A stretch of DNA of 64,000 nucleotides from Flavobacterium lotistagni (GCF_011392125.1 NZ_JAAJBU010000001.1:434001-498000), one strand, 5' to 3'. Numbered from the stretch's first letter, positions 50,342 through 60,675 are shown. Notes: generated by a model not told the origin, from the letters alone. Numbers and translations: made by a program.

Positions 50342-51276
50342 ATTCACAATTGACTGCTATTGAATTTGGCTCTAAAAACCTGCTTTTAAACATCGCAGAC
50401 GCAAAGATTCCCGTTTTTAGGCTGGATAATCAACAATTCGTTTTTCCTCTAAGTGGTGTTCACAAAATACTCGGTTATGAAGGAAAATCTGACTACTGGT
50501 TGTTGAATATTCTGCAAACCATTTCAAAATTCTCGAAAATTCCGCCAGCAATCATTCAAGCGTATGAAAGCCCAACTATTGCTGCCTTGAAATCGCCACA
50601 AGAACCTATCGAATCTATCAAAGTAATCGAAATGGGCGCGTTTATTGAAACCTGCAAAATCTTTGTACTTGCTAAAGAAAATGGCTGGTTAGGGGTTGGC
50701 GTTATTAAAGTTTCAAAAGTTGCACAGCACATTCTTAACTGGGCCGAAAACCAACATCTTGAAGAGCTTGCTGCTGAATCGTGTGGATTCAACACCTTCA
50801 AAGAGGCAATGAAATCTGAGTTCATACAGTACTTAATAAATCAAACCAGCGAAAAGTCGTTCTTGTGGATTAAGACGTTTCCAGACAATTTTTTTACTAC
50901 TCTTTTCAAGATACATACGGCTGATTGGAAAGACTTGAAAACCCAACCCGAAATTTGCGGAAGATGGATAGTCGACATCGTCTTTAGTAGACTTTCCTAC
51001 GCTTTAATCTCGGAGTTAAGAAACAATCTTCCTAAAAGAAGTTATCGCAGAAAACAAAATCTACCTCAAGAAAACAGCCATCCAGAGCTGAAAAAAATAA
51101 TAACCGATATAACAATTCTGATGGAAACAGCAGCCTTAAATTGGTTCATTTTTCTACAGCTACTGAATCGCGCCTATCCTATTCAAGATGAGCAATTGGC
51201 CAACCTCAAATTTGAAGCCCTTAAAACGTCTGAAATATTTTCCACTTTTAGCAATAATCTTAGAAAATTCACATAA
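50338..51276 (+). CDS. P63C-domain protein
   Basis: A 312-residue protein with the P63C domain at about 175-290: FPDNFFTTLFKIHTADW, GRWIVDIVFSRLSYALISEL, and ETAALNWFIFLQLLNRA. The N-terminal half has GYEGKSDYWLLNILQ, reminiscent of phage antirepressor-like or KilA-N-like domains. P63C proteins occur on phages, plasmids and integrative elements. Start codon overlaps the preceding gene by 4 nt, so the two are coupled. The pair may be a regulatory module left by a mobile element; the function is not known. Confidence 0.78.
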   Translation: MNSQLTAIEFGSKNLLLNIADAKIPVFRLDNQQFVFPLSGVHKILGYEGKSDYWLLNILQTISKFSKIPPAIIQAYESPTIAALKSPQEPIESIKVIEMGAFIETCKIFVLAKENGWLGVGVIKVSKVAQHILNWAENQHLEELAAESCGFNTFKEAMKSEFIQYLINQTSEKSFLWIKTFPDNFFTTLFKIHTADWKDLKTQPEICGRWIVDIVFSRLSYALISELRNNLPKRSYRRKQNLPQENSHPELKKIITDITILMETAALNWFIFLQLLNRAYPIQDEQLANLKFEALKTSEIFSTFSNNLRKFT

Positions 51277-51303
51277 AAAAGCCTAGTTTAAATGACTAGG
51301 CTT
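51274..51303 (-). terminator. Terminator of glyS
   Basis: AAGCCTAGT / ACTAGGCTT, perfect 9-bp stem, 7-nt loop; on the minus strand followed by TTTTTTAT. It may also stop transcription from the P63C side. Confidence 0.8.
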
Positions 51304-51330
51304 ATGGTTTTATAAAATAAAATTTGGCTA

Positions 51331-52875
51331 TCAAAGGGCTCTCATCAACCAATTCTTCATAGATACTTCATTCTCTATAATGGACCTCAATGTAGAGATT
51401 TTAACTCGGTCTTGCTGCATGGTATCTCTATGACGTATCGTGACCGTTTGATCTTCAAGCGTTTGATGATCGACTGTGATGCAAAATGGTGTTCCCAGCG
51501 CATCCTGTCTTCTGTAACGTCTTCCTACGGCGTCTTTTTCGTCGTAAGAAACATTAAAATCCCATTTCAAATCGTCAATAATTTGACGGGCAACTTCTGG
51601 TAAACCATCTTTCTTTACCAAGGGTAGAACCGCTGCTTTAGTTGGTGCTAAAACTGAGGGCAAAGTCAAAACTGTCCTTGTCGATCCGTCTTCAAGGGTT
51701 TCCTCTTTAAGGGAATTGGAAAATACTGCCAAGAACATTCTATCCAAACCAACCGATGTTTCTACAACATACGGTGTATAGTTGCTATTGGTTTCCGGAT
51801 CGAAATACTGCATTTTCTTGCCGGAATATTGCTCATGAGCCTTCAAATCGAAATCGGTTCTGGAATGGATTCCTTCAAGCTCCTTAAATCCAAAAGGAAA
51901 ATTGAATTCAATATCAGCCGCAGCGTTTGCGTAGTGGGCAAGCTTTTCATGGTCGTGGAAACGGTAATTCTCGCGTCCCAAGCCTAAAGACAAATGCCAA
52001 TTCAGACGGGTATTTTTCCAGTAATCGTACCATTTCATTTCTTCGCCCGGTTTGACGAAAAACTGCATTTCCATTTGTTCGAACTCGCGCATTCTGAAGA
52101 TAAACTGCCTGGCGACGATTTCGTTTCTAAACGCTTTACCAGTTTGCGCGATACCAAAGGGAACTTTCATTCTCCCGGATTTTTGCACATTCAAGAAATT
52201 AACGAAAATTCCTTGAGCCGTTTCTGGACGGAGATACAAATCCATAGCATTTTCTGCAGAAGCACCCAACTTTGTACCGAACATCAGGTTGAATTGCTTC
52301 ACTTCTGTCCAGTTTCTAGACCCGGTTTCCGGATCGGCAATTTCAAGCTCCTCAATCAACGCTTTTACGTCGGCAAGGTTGTCTTCTTCGAGTGATTTGG
52401 CCATTCTTTCGAGAATTTCCTTCTTCTTAGCCAAATACTCGACAACTCGCGCATTGGTGCTAACGAATTCTTCTCGATTAAAAGCTTCACCGTAACGAGT
52501 ACTTGCCTTTTCGATTTCTTTTTCAGCCTTTTGATTGAGTTTCTCCGCGTAGTCTTCAATTAACACATCTGCACGATATCTTTTTTTTGAATCTTTGTTG
52601 TCTATAAGCGGATCATTGAACGCGTCCACGTGTCCGGAAGCTTTCCAAGTCGTTGGATGCATCAGAATAGCGGCATCGAGGCCTACAATATTCTCGTGCA
52701 TTTGCACCATCGATTTCCACCAATATTCGCGAATATTTTTCTTAAGTTCTACACCGTTTTGAGCATAGTCATACACTGCACTGAGCCCATCATACACTTC
52801 GCTGGAAGGGAAAATAAACCCATACTCCTTTGCGTGCGAAACCACATTTTTGAATAAATCGTCTTGTTTTGCCAT
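51331..52875 (-). CDS. glyS: Glycyl-tRNA synthetase (alpha2 type)
   Basis: A 514-residue class II synthetase of the dimeric, single-chain type. Starting at ATG 52875 the N-terminus is AKQDDLFKNVVSHAKEYGFIFPSSEVYDG. Motif 1-3 elements are visible: LRPETAQGIFVNFLNVQ, IGKAFRNEIVARQFIFRMREFEQME and GVELKKNIREYWWKSM. The C-terminal anticodon-binding domain contains PSVLAPTKAAVLPLVKKDG. A -7 box at 52883 sits just before the start. Divergent from comF. Confidence 0.97.
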   Translation of the reverse strand: MAKQDDLFKNVVSHAKEYGFIFPSSEVYDGLSAVYDYAQNGVELKKNIREYWWKSMVQMHENIVGLDAAILMHPTTWKASGHVDAFNDPLIDNKDSKKRYRADVLIEDYAEKLNQKAEKEIEKASTRYGEAFNREEFVSTNARVVEYLAKKKEILERMAKSLEEDNLADVKALIEELEIADPETGSRNWTEVKQFNLMFGTKLGASAENAMDLYLRPETAQGIFVNFLNVQKSGRMKVPFGIAQTGKAFRNEIVARQFIFRMREFEQMEMQFFVKPGEEMKWYDYWKNTRLNWHLSLGLGRENYRFHDHEKLAHYANAAADIEFNFPFGFKELEGIHSRTDFDLKAHEQYSGKKMQYFDPETNSNYTPYVVETSVGLDRMFLAVFSNSLKEETLEDGSTRTVLTLPSVLAPTKAAVLPLVKKDGLPEVARQIIDDLKWDFNVSYDEKDAVGRRYRRQDALGTPFCITVDHQTLEDQTVTIRHRDTMQQDRVKISTLRSIIENEVSMKNWLMRAL

Positions 52876-52882
52876 AGTGCTG

Positions 52883-52890
52883 CAAAAATA
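52883..52890 (-). promoter_or_regulatory. Promoter -7 element for glyS
   Basis: Minus-strand TATTTTTG matches TAnnTTTG and ends 8 nt before the glyS ATG. It predicts a very short leader and supports the chosen start. Confidence 0.5.
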
Positions 52891-52970
52891 TAAAAGTGAA
52901 ATTAAAAATGAACACAATTGCGTTTTGAATCAGGCATTTTTCTATTTTTATAAAATAAACGCCAAGTAAA

Positions 52971-53654
52971 ATGTTTCAAAGTATTATCCGCCTTTTCTTT
53001 CCAGAGGTATGTGCCGGCTGTCATTCGCTACTATTGTCTGGCGAGAAAGTCATTTGCACCGCTTGTCTTCACGAACTTCCTCTGACACTCCATCATTTAT
53101 ATCCTGAAAACGAAGCTTTCAAGAAATTTTATGGAAAAATTCCTATCGGTTTTGTTGTAACCTATGCTTATTTCCAAAAAACTGGAATCGTCCAAAAAAT
53201 GATTCACAGCCTGAAATATGAAGGCAATGAGGCTGTAGGAACACTTTTCGGGCATTGGATTTCCAAGGATTTGAAGACCATCACGGAAATTGACACTATT
53301 AATCAAATTGTTCCTGTTCCATTGCATTCGAGGAAACTCAGATTGCGTGGATACAATCAAGTAGCGAAGTTTGGAATGGCACTTTCTGAAAACCTTCAAA
53401 TTCCATACAATGATAGCATTCTCAAACGAAAAATATATTCGAAAACCCAAACCAAAAAAGATTTGTTACATCGAACAGAGATAAATAAGCAAAATATTTT
53501 TGAGGCGGAATATAGTTTATCGCATCATAATCAACATTTTCTTTTGATTGATGATGTGCTTACCACTGGATCTACTCTAGAGGCTTGTTGCCGAGCATTG
53601 CTGCATATTCCAGGTTCTAAAGTTAGTATTGCTTGTATGGCGATGACACATTGA
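52971..53654 (+). CDS. ComF-family phosphoribosyltransferase-like protein
   Basis: A 227-residue protein with a Cys-rich N-terminus (CAGCHSLLLSGEKVICTACLHELP, a four-Cys zinc site) and a C-terminal type I phosphoribosyltransferase fold. The PRPP motif is LLIDDVLTTGST at about 193-205, and PLHSRKLRLRGYNQ matches ComF. ComF proteins act in DNA uptake at competence. Alone here, divergent from glyS. Confidence 0.9.
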   Translation: MFQSIIRLFFPEVCAGCHSLLLSGEKVICTACLHELPLTLHHLYPENEAFKKFYGKIPIGFVVTYAYFQKTGIVQKMIHSLKYEGNEAVGTLFGHWISKDLKTITEIDTINQIVPVPLHSRKLRLRGYNQVAKFGMALSENLQIPYNDSILKRKIYSKTQTKKDLLHRTEINKQNIFEAEYSLSHHNQHFLLIDDVLTTGSTLEACCRALLHIPGSKVSIACMAMTH

Positions 53655-53835
53655 AAAATATTTTAGTGTAATTAAATACTATTTATCTTTTAAATAGCTA
53701 TAATTCCTAGCCTTTAGAATAAAATTGAATAGCTAAATTTTGAATAGAAATAACAATGAAGAAATTTGATATTGTCAGCGATTTTTTTTCTTACCAAAAA
53801 TATTAATTGTTATTTTGTGGCTTAAATTTTTAGTC

Positions 53836-55443
53836 TTGAAAAAAATTATTCATTATATTTTAATAATTGGGTTGTTCGGAACCTTTTCCTGTGCTAAACG
53901 CGGAACTATTTCCGGTGGTCTCAAAGACACCATTGCGCCGTTATTGAAAGTAAGTATCCCCGAAAACTACTCCACTGATTTCAAAGGGCAATCGATTAAA
54001 ATTACTTTTGATGAATATGTAAAACTAAAAGACATCAATAAAAGTTTGATTGTTTCTCCACCGCTGGCTAAAAAACCACAAGTGTTGCCACTTACCGCAA
54101 GTAAAACTGTAACTGTAAACTTTCTTGAACCGTTACAGCCCAATACCACTTATAGCTTAAATTTTGGTCAAAGCATCCAAGACCATAATGAAGGAAACCC
54201 TTACCGTCAGTTTAAATATGTTTTTTCTACAGGTCCGCAGATTGATTCCTTGACTATTACTGGCAATATAAAAGATGCGCTAGAAAAAAAAGCTGATGCA
54301 GATATTAGTGTTATGCTTTATGAAGCCAACGAGAAATACAACGATTCTTTGGTATACAAAAACCAGCCGAGATATATAACTAGTATTGCAGACACAATTA
54401 CGAGTTTTAAAATCGATAATATTAAAGAAGGAAAGTACCATTTGATAGCCTTGAAAGACAGAAATGGCGATTACAAATTCGACCCAAAAACAGAGAAAAT
54501 CGGTTTTTATAATCGGCCTATTCAATTGCCTAACGATTCGCTTTATGAATTGAAGCTTTTCAAAGAAATTCCTGCTTTCAAAGTGTTCAGACCATTTCAA
54601 AATTCTGCAAATTCTGCTGTAATGGGATATGAAGGCAACCCAAAGAATATAAAACTTTCGCTCAAAAAAGGAAATGAAATCATTGAAGTAATCAAAACCA
54701 AAATCCCTAAAAAAGATTCCTTGCAACTTTGGTTTAAGCCATTTAAGCTAGAGAAAAACGCGGTCGACTCTATGCAGTTATCTATTCAAAATGGTGTTTA
54801 CAGCAAAGAATTAACTTTCAAAATTAAAAATCAAAAAACCGATACCTTACTGATTTCGTTTCCGAAAAAAATTCTTGATCTCTCTGAAATGTTATCAATT
54901 CCTGTAAACCTTCCAATAGCGAAAATTGATGAATCTAAAATGAAGTTGCTCAATAAAGATTCCCTAGCGGTTCCGTTCAAAGTAATTTACGACGAAATGG
55001 AATTGCAAGTTAAACTTGATTTCAAAAAAGAAATGCTCGAACGCTACACTTTAAAAATAGAACCCGGAGCCGTGACAAGCTATTTGGAACAAGTGAATAA
55101 TAAACAAATAGTCTTTTCATTTGAAACAAAAAACACTTCTGATTACGGGAACTTAAGAATCGACATAGAAAATGTAAAACGATACCCAATCATTTTGGAG
55201 CTTACCGACAAAAACGGGCAAGTGGCCTATTCCTACTATTGTGAAAAAGAAACACAAATAGATTTCAATTTTATAAAACCTGAGCTATATACCTTACGAA
55301 TTATTGAAGATGCGAACAAAAACGGCGTTTGGGATTCTGGAAATTTTCTAGAAAAAAAACAACCAGAAAATGTGATTTACTTTCCAAAAGACATCGATGT
55401 TCGGGCAAATTGGGATGTACAACAATCGTTTATTCTGAAATAA
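53836..55443 (+). CDS. Ig-like domain lipoprotein
   Basis: A 535-residue lipoprotein. Start TTG 53836 gives the signal MKKIIHYILIIGLFGTFSC (Cys19); an earlier TTG at 53815 adds an awkward extension and is less likely. Residues about 35-140 form an SbsA-type Ig-like domain (TFDEYVKLKDINKSLIVSPP, LQPNTTYSLNFG). The remainder is beta-rich with a carboxypeptidase-like ILELTDKNGQVAYSYYCE and RIIEDANKNGVWDSG near the C-terminus. Bacteroidota carry such exposed surface lipoproteins, function unknown. The 3' end overlaps the convergent amidase gene by 14 bp. Confidence 0.8.
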   Translation: MKKIIHYILIIGLFGTFSCAKRGTISGGLKDTIAPLLKVSIPENYSTDFKGQSIKITFDEYVKLKDINKSLIVSPPLAKKPQVLPLTASKTVTVNFLEPLQPNTTYSLNFGQSIQDHNEGNPYRQFKYVFSTGPQIDSLTITGNIKDALEKKADADISVMLYEANEKYNDSLVYKNQPRYITSIADTITSFKIDNIKEGKYHLIALKDRNGDYKFDPKTEKIGFYNRPIQLPNDSLYELKLFKEIPAFKVFRPFQNSANSAVMGYEGNPKNIKLSLKKGNEIIEVIKTKIPKKDSLQLWFKPFKLEKNAVDSMQLSIQNGVYSKELTFKIKNQKTDTLLISFPKKILDLSEMLSIPVNLPIAKIDESKMKLLNKDSLAVPFKVIYDEMELQVKLDFKKEMLERYTLKIEPGAVTSYLEQVNNKQIVFSFETKNTSDYGNLRIDIENVKRYPIILELTDKNGQVAYSYYCEKETQIDFNFIKPELYTLRIIEDANKNGVWDSGNFLEKKQPENVIYFPKDIDVRANWDVQQSFILK

Positions 55444-56197
55444 CAAAATTATCTCGATCATTCAGAAACGCTAACTTTTTACGAGTAGCAAGCAAGGATT
55501 CTTTATCTATGCTAACTATTTGTATTTGCTCACCTTCGATAGGTTTTAGTAGATAATTACCCAAATAATCAATTACTTGAGAATGCCCAACATACTGGTG
55601 ATTATTTCCATCCATACCTATTCGATTCACTGCAATTACGTAGCATTGATTCTCTACTGCTCGTGCCGGCAACAATATATCCCAAGCATTGACACGAGGT
55701 GCTGGCCAATTCGCCACATACAAAAGTAAATCGTATGCTTCAGTATTACGTGAAAAGACGGGAAAACGCAAATCATAACAAATCAATGGGCAAATTTTGA
55801 AGCCGCAGTATTCAACGATTAGCTTCTGATTGCCGGCTTTATACTCTAGATCTTCACCAGCCAAAGTAAACAAATGACGCTTGTCATAGGTTTGAATTTC
55901 TCCGGAAGGAAAAACAAAAACCAACCGGTTAAAAAAATTGCCGTTTTCTTCAATAACTATACTTCCGGTAATCGCGGCACTTTTAGAATTTGCAATTGCT
56001 ACAAGCCACGAAGCCGTTTCTCCTGAGATGGTTTCAGCTACATGCTTCGGATGCATAGTAAAACCCGTCGAAAACATCTCGGGCAAGACTATCAAATCAA
56101 CAGGTTCTGAAATAGACTGAATCAAATTTTGGAAGTGCAATCGATTTGCTTGTGGATTTTCCCAAAATAGCTTGGTTTGTATTAGAGCAACTTTCAT
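55430..56197 (-). CDS. Nitrilase-family amidohydrolase (omega-amidase-like)
   Basis: A 255-residue carbon-nitrogen hydrolase. The catalytic triad is Glu40 (LPEMFSTGF), Lys106 (YDKRHLF) and Cys140 (LICYDLRFP). The combination with DKRHLFTLAGED resembles omega-amidases, which hydrolyse alpha-ketoglutaramate or ketosuccinamate. Its 3' end overlaps the convergent lipoprotein gene by 14 bp. A terminator of the sdh operon lies just upstream. Confidence 0.9.
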   Translation of the reverse strand: MKVALIQTKLFWENPQANRLHFQNLIQSISEPVDLIVLPEMFSTGFTMHPKHVAETISGETASWLVAIANSKSAAITGSIVIEENGNFFNRLVFVFPSGEIQTYDKRHLFTLAGEDLEYKAGNQKLIVEYCGFKICPLICYDLRFPVFSRNTEAYDLLLYVANWPAPRVNAWDILLPARAVENQCYVIAVNRIGMDGNNHQYVGHSQVIDYLGNYLLKPIEGEQIQIVSIDKESLLATRKKLAFLNDRDNFVISE

Positions 56198-56203
56198 AGG
56201 ATA

Positions 56204-56234
56204 AAAATAAAAAATCCCAACCGATTGATTGGGA
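56204..56234 (-). terminator. Terminator of sdhCAB
   Basis: On the minus strand TCCCAA / TTGGGA with an 8-nt loop followed by TTTTTTATTTTTA, 30 nt after the sdhB stop. Confidence 0.72.
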
Positions 56235-56263
56235 CTTTATAGGTTATTGTTTTGATTTTGAAA

Positions 56264-57025
56264 TTATGTAAGGCTGGCTTTGAGATACTCGCGATTCATT
56301 CGGGCAATATTCTCAAGTGAAATTCCTTTTGGGCATTCGATTTCGCATGCTCCAGTATTGGTGCAGTTTCCAAAACCTTCTTCGTCCATTTGACGAACCA
56401 TGTTCAGAACGCGCTGTGCGGCTTCAACCTTTCCTTGTGGAAGCAATGCATATTGAGAAACTTTCGCACCCACAAATAACATTGCAGAACCATTTTTACA
56501 AGTCGCGACACAAGCACCACAACCTATACATGCAGCAGCTTCAAAAGATTTATCAGCATCTGCTTTCGGAACTGGTGTGGCATTAGCATCGATGGTGTTA
56601 CCTGAAGTATTGACAGAGACAAAACCGCCGGCTTGTTGGATTCTATCGAACGCACTTCTATCGACCACCAAATCTTTAATCACTGGAAAAGCTTTGCTTC
56701 TCCATGGTTCCACATAAATGGTGTCGCCGTCTTTAAACATACGCATGTGAAGCTGGCAAGTAGTGATTCCGGTGTCTGGCCCGTGTGCACGTCCGTTGAT
56801 GTATAAGGAACACATTCCGCAAATTCCTTCACGACAATCGTGATCGAACGCTATCGGTTCTTTCCTTTCGTTGATGAGTTGCTCGTTAAGCTGGTCTAGC
56901 ATTTCCAGAAACGAACTCGCTGTAGAAACATTGTCAAGCTTGTAGGTTTCCATGCTTCCTTTGGCATTTGGGCCTTTCTGACGCCAAATCTTAAGGTTGA
57001 TATTGATGTTTTTTGCTGTAGACAT
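56264..57025 (-). CDS. sdhB: Succinate dehydrogenase iron-sulfur subunit
   Basis: A 253-residue subunit carrying three clusters. The [2Fe-2S] site is CREGICGMC with a distal Cys in TTCQLH; the second and third sites are [11 protein letters not shown] and [14 protein letters not shown]. It passes electrons from SdhA to the membrane heme/quinone site. Third gene of the operon, 6 nt after sdhA. The Asp/Cys pattern is of the b-type Bacteroidota enzyme. Confidence 0.96.
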   Translation of the reverse strand: MSTAKNININLKIWRQKGPNAKGSMETYKLDNVSTASSFLEMLDQLNEQLINERKEPIAFDHDCREGICGMCSLYINGRAHGPDTGITTCQLHMRMFKDGDTIYVEPWRSKAFPVIKDLVVDRSAFDRIQQAGGFVSVNTSGNTIDANATPVPKADADKSFEAAACIGCGACVATCKNGSAMLFVGAKVSQYALLPQGKVEAAQRVLNMVRQMDEEGFGNCTNTGACEIECPKGISLENIARMNREYLKASLT

Positions 57026-57031
57026 AATCTT

Positions 57032-59041
57032 TTATTTGTAGTTTCTAGCGGCTATCTTAATGAATTCGTATTTCAACTCTTCTTTGTGAAGTATTTCTTG
57101 TGTGATATCGTCTCCTTTGTATTCCCATGCTCCGACGAATTTGAAGTTCTCGTCGTCACGCAAAGTTTCACCTTCGGCATCTTGGTATTCTTCACGGAAA
57201 TGACCGCCACAAGATTCTTTGCGTTGCAAGCCATCCATCGCCATGAGTTGTCCAAGTTCAATGAAATCAGCTACTCGAAGTGCTTTTTCGAGCTCTGGAT
57301 TCAATTCATTGGCACTGCCCGGAACATACACATCCTTGTAGAATTCCTCTTTTAATTGAGCAATTTCAGTGATGGCTTCCTTCAGACCTTGCTCGTTTCT
57401 ACCCATTCCTACTTTATTCCACATGATGAGTCCAAGTTTTTTGTGGAAATAATCTACCGATTTCGAACCATTGTTGTTCAAGAATCTATCGATATTGTCT
57501 TTAACACGTTTTTCAGCCGCATCAAATTCTGAAGAATTGGTTGGGATTTTCCCAGTACGGATATCATCTGCTAAATAATCTGAAACTGTGTAAGGTAATA
57601 CGAAATAGCCATCAGCCAAACCTTGCATCAAAGCAGAAGCTCCTAAGCGGTTGGCTCCGTGGTCTGAGAAATTCGCTTCACCGGCAACGAAACAACCCGG
57701 AATAGTTGATTGAAGATTATAATCGACCCAAACTCCACCCATAGTGTAATGCACCGCAGGGTAAATTTTCATCGGCGTTTCATATGGATTCTCGTCGGTG
57801 ATTTTCTGGTACATTGTAAACAAATTCCCGTACTTTTCTTCAAGCCACTGCTTTCCTAACTGGGTAATTTCTTCAGCAGTAGGATTATGATTTCCTTTGG
57901 CATAAGCCGCTTGTTTTCCTTTATTTTGAATTTCTGTAGAGAAATCCAGATAAACTCCTTCGTTGGTATCGTTGGCTTCGATTCCGTAACCGGCATCGCA
58001 ACGTTCTTTAGCGGCTCTTGAAGCTACGTCTCGAGGCACTAGGTTACCAAAAGCAGGGTATCTTCTTTCTAAGTAATAATCTCTATCTTCTTCAGCAATT
58101 TGTGTCGGCTTGAGTTTTCCGGCCCGAATGGCTTCTGCATCTTCTTTTTTCTTAGGAACCCAAATACGACCAGAATTTCTCAAAGACTCAGACATCAAAG
58201 TTAGTTTTGACTGATTGGTTCCATGTACCGGAATACACGTCGGATGGATCTGAACATAGCAAGGATTTGCGAAAAAAGCACCTTGTTTGTGAACCTTCCA
58301 GCCAGCTGTAACATTGCTTCCCATCGCATTTGTAGAGAGAAAATAAACATTCCCATAACCTCCTGAGGCAATAATCACCGCGTGTGCTGAGTGGCGCTCA
58401 AGCTCTCCAGTCACAAGATTTCTTGCAATGATACCACGAGCTTTCCCATCAACTTTTACCAAATCAAGCATTTCATGACGGTTGAACATTTGAACACGAC
58501 CCAGACCAATTTGTCTTGACAAAGCAGAATAAGCACCTAACAACAACTGTTGTCCGGTTTGCCCTGCAGCATAAAAAGTCCGTTGTACCTGAGTTCCTCC
58601 AAAAGAGCGGTTGTCTAACATTCCGCCGTAATCTCTGGCGAAAGGAACGCCTTGTGCCACACATTGGTCGATGATATTTCCCGAAACTTCAGCCAAACGA
58701 TGCACATTGGCTTCACGAGCACGATAATCGCCTCCTTTGATCGTATCATAAAACAAACGATAAGTACTATCGCCATCGTTTTGGTAATTTTTAGCTGCGT
58801 TGATTCCTCCTTGAGCTGCAATAGAGTGCGCGCGACGGGGAGAATCCTGAAAACAGAAAGCTTTGACGTTGTAGCCCATTTCTCCGAAAGATGCGGCGGC
58901 TGAAGCTCCGGCCAAACCAGTTCCAACGACGATGATGTCAATCTTAGGGCGGTTATTTGGCGCTACTAATTTAAGGTGGTTTTTATGATTGGTCCATTTT
59001 TCTGCAATCGGACCTTGTGGTATTTTTGAATCTAATGCCAT
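57032..59041 (-). CDS. sdhA: Succinate dehydrogenase/fumarate reductase flavoprotein
   Basis: A 669-residue flavoprotein. FAD loop [16 protein letters not shown], the covalent-FAD region [16 protein letters not shown], and the active-site segments HPTCIPVHG and [12 protein letters not shown] are present. It oxidises succinate to fumarate in the citric acid cycle, or the reverse under anaerobiosis. Longer than E. coli SdhA, as in Bacteroidota and Epsilonproteobacteria b-type enzymes. sdhC is 4 nt upstream. Confidence 0.97.
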   Translation of the reverse strand: MALDSKIPQGPIAEKWTNHKNHLKLVAPNNRPKIDIIVVGTGLAGASAAASFGEMGYNVKAFCFQDSPRRAHSIAAQGGINAAKNYQNDGDSTYRLFYDTIKGGDYRAREANVHRLAEVSGNIIDQCVAQGVPFARDYGGMLDNRSFGGTQVQRTFYAAGQTGQQLLLGAYSALSRQIGLGRVQMFNRHEMLDLVKVDGKARGIIARNLVTGELERHSAHAVIIASGGYGNVYFLSTNAMGSNVTAGWKVHKQGAFFANPCYVQIHPTCIPVHGTNQSKLTLMSESLRNSGRIWVPKKKEDAEAIRAGKLKPTQIAEEDRDYYLERRYPAFGNLVPRDVASRAAKERCDAGYGIEANDTNEGVYLDFSTEIQNKGKQAAYAKGNHNPTAEEITQLGKQWLEEKYGNLFTMYQKITDENPYETPMKIYPAVHYTMGGVWVDYNLQSTIPGCFVAGEANFSDHGANRLGASALMQGLADGYFVLPYTVSDYLADDIRTGKIPTNSSEFDAAEKRVKDNIDRFLNNNGSKSVDYFHKKLGLIMWNKVGMGRNEQGLKEAITEIAQLKEEFYKDVYVPGSANELNPELEKALRVADFIELGQLMAMDGLQRKESCGGHFREEYQDAEGETLRDDENFKFVGAWEYKGDDITQEILHKEELKYEFIKIAARNYK

Positions 59042-59045
59042 AGAA

Positions 59046-59882
59046 TTAAGCTTTTAGAAAGAAATGAATGTAAACAGGAATGACAGCAAACAATAGTGAA
59101 ACCAATATAGCAAACCCTTTCCCAAGGGTTTTGATTGCTGGAGTATACTTTGAATGGTTCAATCCTAAACTCTGGAAAGCACTGCTGAAACCATGCAACA
59201 AGTGGAACCCCATCACAATCATTGCAACCACATAAAGCAAAGTGTAAATCAAACCATACTTCGCATCTTGAAAAAATGCGACAGTAATTTTATAAAGATC
59301 TTTGTAACCTTCTTTAATCTTCACATTTGCTGCTGCATCATAAAAGTCAGTGCGGTCTTTAATAATGATCATTTTTTGATCTACCTGCATTTTTGGCAAG
59401 TAACCACCATCAGTAGTCACATAGAATTCCTGAGGCATACCTTGCATATTGATGGCGATGGTCTGCAAAGGCATATTTTGATCAAAATGCATTCGGCTCC
59501 AAAACTGCACCATGTGTGTCACGATGAAAACCAGAATAATCGTTCCCAAGACCGCCATGTTTCTTGAAGCCCATGGGCTATTGGCTGACGGATTGCTTTT
59601 CGCATAACCCACCGGACGAGCCGCTTTGTTTTGAATAGTCAGCATGATGCCGTCAATGGCGTGAAAAATAATAGAAATGTAAGTGAGGTAAGACAGTATT
59701 TTTACCGCTGGATTAGTCGTCATGAACAAGGCGTATTTATTGAAGTTTAGCGCATTGTTCGGAACCAATAATTGAAGATTTCCTGCAAGGTGGCCCATTA
59801 GGAACAAGCATAAAAATAAACCTGTAAGAGCCATCCAATATTTTTTAGCCAAGGATGACTTTAGAAATGCAGATTTTGCCAT
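59046..59882 (-). CDS. sdhC: Succinate dehydrogenase cytochrome b subunit
   Basis: A 278-residue five-helix membrane subunit. Helix 1 is [20 protein letters not shown]; others carry the His residues for two hemes ([36 protein letters not shown]). It combines the roles of separate C and D subunits, typical of Bacteroidota/Wolinella-type quinol:fumarate reductases. First gene of the operon, with a well-formed promoter at 59912-59942. Confidence 0.94.
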   Translation of the reverse strand: MAKSAFLKSSLAKKYWMALTGLFLCLFLMGHLAGNLQLLVPNNALNFNKYALFMTTNPAVKILSYLTYISIIFHAIDGIMLTIQNKAARPVGYAKSNPSANSPWASRNMAVLGTIILVFIVTHMVQFWSRMHFDQNMPLQTIAINMQGMPQEFYVTTDGGYLPKMQVDQKMIIIKDRTDFYDAAANVKIKEGYKDLYKITVAFFQDAKYGLIYTLLYVVAMIVMGFHLLHGFSSAFQSLGLNHSKYTPAIKTLGKGFAILVSLLFAVIPVYIHFFLKA

Positions 59883-59911
59883 AAGTTAGTGGAGTTTGTT
59901 TAAAAATCACA

Positions 59912-59942
59912 CAAAAGTAACGGTATTTGTATAGAACCACAA
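59912..59942 (-). promoter_or_regulatory. Promoter of sdhCAB
   Basis: Minus-strand TTG (59942-59940), 20 nt, TACTTTTG (59919-59912), an exact -7 box at ideal spacing. Leader to sdhC is about 24 nt. Confidence 0.75.
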
Positions 59943-60015
59943 CCCTTTTTTACTAATTTATAATGATTTTAAATGTTGTTCAATCTGAAGTTTTTCTGAT
60001 AACAGGGAATTGGTT

Positions 60016-60023
60016 TACTTTTG
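60016..60023 (+). promoter_or_regulatory. Promoter -7 element for the Crp/Fnr gene
   Basis: TACTTTTG matches TAnnTTTG, 18 nt before ATG 60042, and supports that start rather than the earlier TTG at 60021. Confidence 0.55.
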
Positions 60024-60041
60024 TTCTTATTTACTCCTGAA

Positions 60042-60632
60042 ATGATGCCTAGAACAGCAAATGAAGCCTTATTGGAAGTACTCAAACGCAACATCGACAA
60101 AACGTTTGACGAGGCTACTATTGAGGAAGCCGTTTCTAATTTTCAATTGCTCACACTCAAGAAAAATCAGTTCTTGGTTCAACAGGGCGAAATCTGCCCT
60201 TATTTCTGTTTTGTCGAAAGTGGTATTTTGCAACACGAAATCGAAATCAACGGTGAAGCAATCACCACTTACTTAGGTTTGCGAAACACATTTACTACTT
60301 CTTTGAGTAGTTATTTGCTGGAGAAACCTTCGCAAAAAAGTATCAAAGCTCTTTTTGATTCAGAACTTTGGGTGTTAGATGTAAAAACTTTTAGAAACCT
60401 GATTGCCTCCAACGCCGCGTTTCAGCAATTCTATTATAGCTTAATCGAAAAACAAATTTGCCTGATTGACGATTACCGCATCGACCTTTTAACGCTCACC
60501 CCTGAGGAGCGCTATAAAAAACTTTTGGCCACCGAGTCAGAATTAATAAAGCAGGTGCCTTTACACTATTTGGCTTCATTTCTCGGAATTTCCTCGCGCC
60601 ACATGAGCCGCATCCGCAAAAACGTAAAATAA
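60042..60632 (+). CDS. Crp/Fnr-family transcriptional regulator
   Basis: A 196-residue regulator. An N-terminal cyclic-nucleotide-binding-like beta domain (about 25-115, KKNQFLVQQGEICPYFCFVESG) is followed by a C-terminal helix-turn-helix (about 155-196, VPLHYLASFLGISSRHMSRIRKN). No Fnr Cys cluster is seen, and the cAMP-binding signature is not intact, so the ligand is unknown. It could sense redox or small molecules. It is divergent from sdhCAB, so control of sdhCAB is possible but not shown. Confidence 0.88.
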   Translation: MMPRTANEALLEVLKRNIDKTFDEATIEEAVSNFQLLTLKKNQFLVQQGEICPYFCFVESGILQHEIEINGEAITTYLGLRNTFTTSLSSYLLEKPSQKSIKALFDSELWVLDVKTFRNLIASNAAFQQFYYSLIEKQICLIDDYRIDLLTLTPEERYKKLLATESELIKQVPLHYLASFLGISSRHMSRIRKNVK

Positions 60633-60646
60633 CGCCATTTGGCTGG

Positions 60647-60675
60647 TTGGTGTCGGTTTGATTTTTCTACTTTTA
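60647..60675 (+). promoter_or_regulatory. Promoter for pepP
   Basis: TTG at 60647, 18 nt, then TACTTTTA, one mismatch from consensus. The pepP ATG at 60702 is 26 nt downstream and supports that start. Confidence 0.55.

Noticed and set aside
57086..57355. Plus-strand ORFs antisense to sdhA, such as 57086-57355
   Set aside because: They shadow the conserved sdhA coding frame and show no family or start signals.
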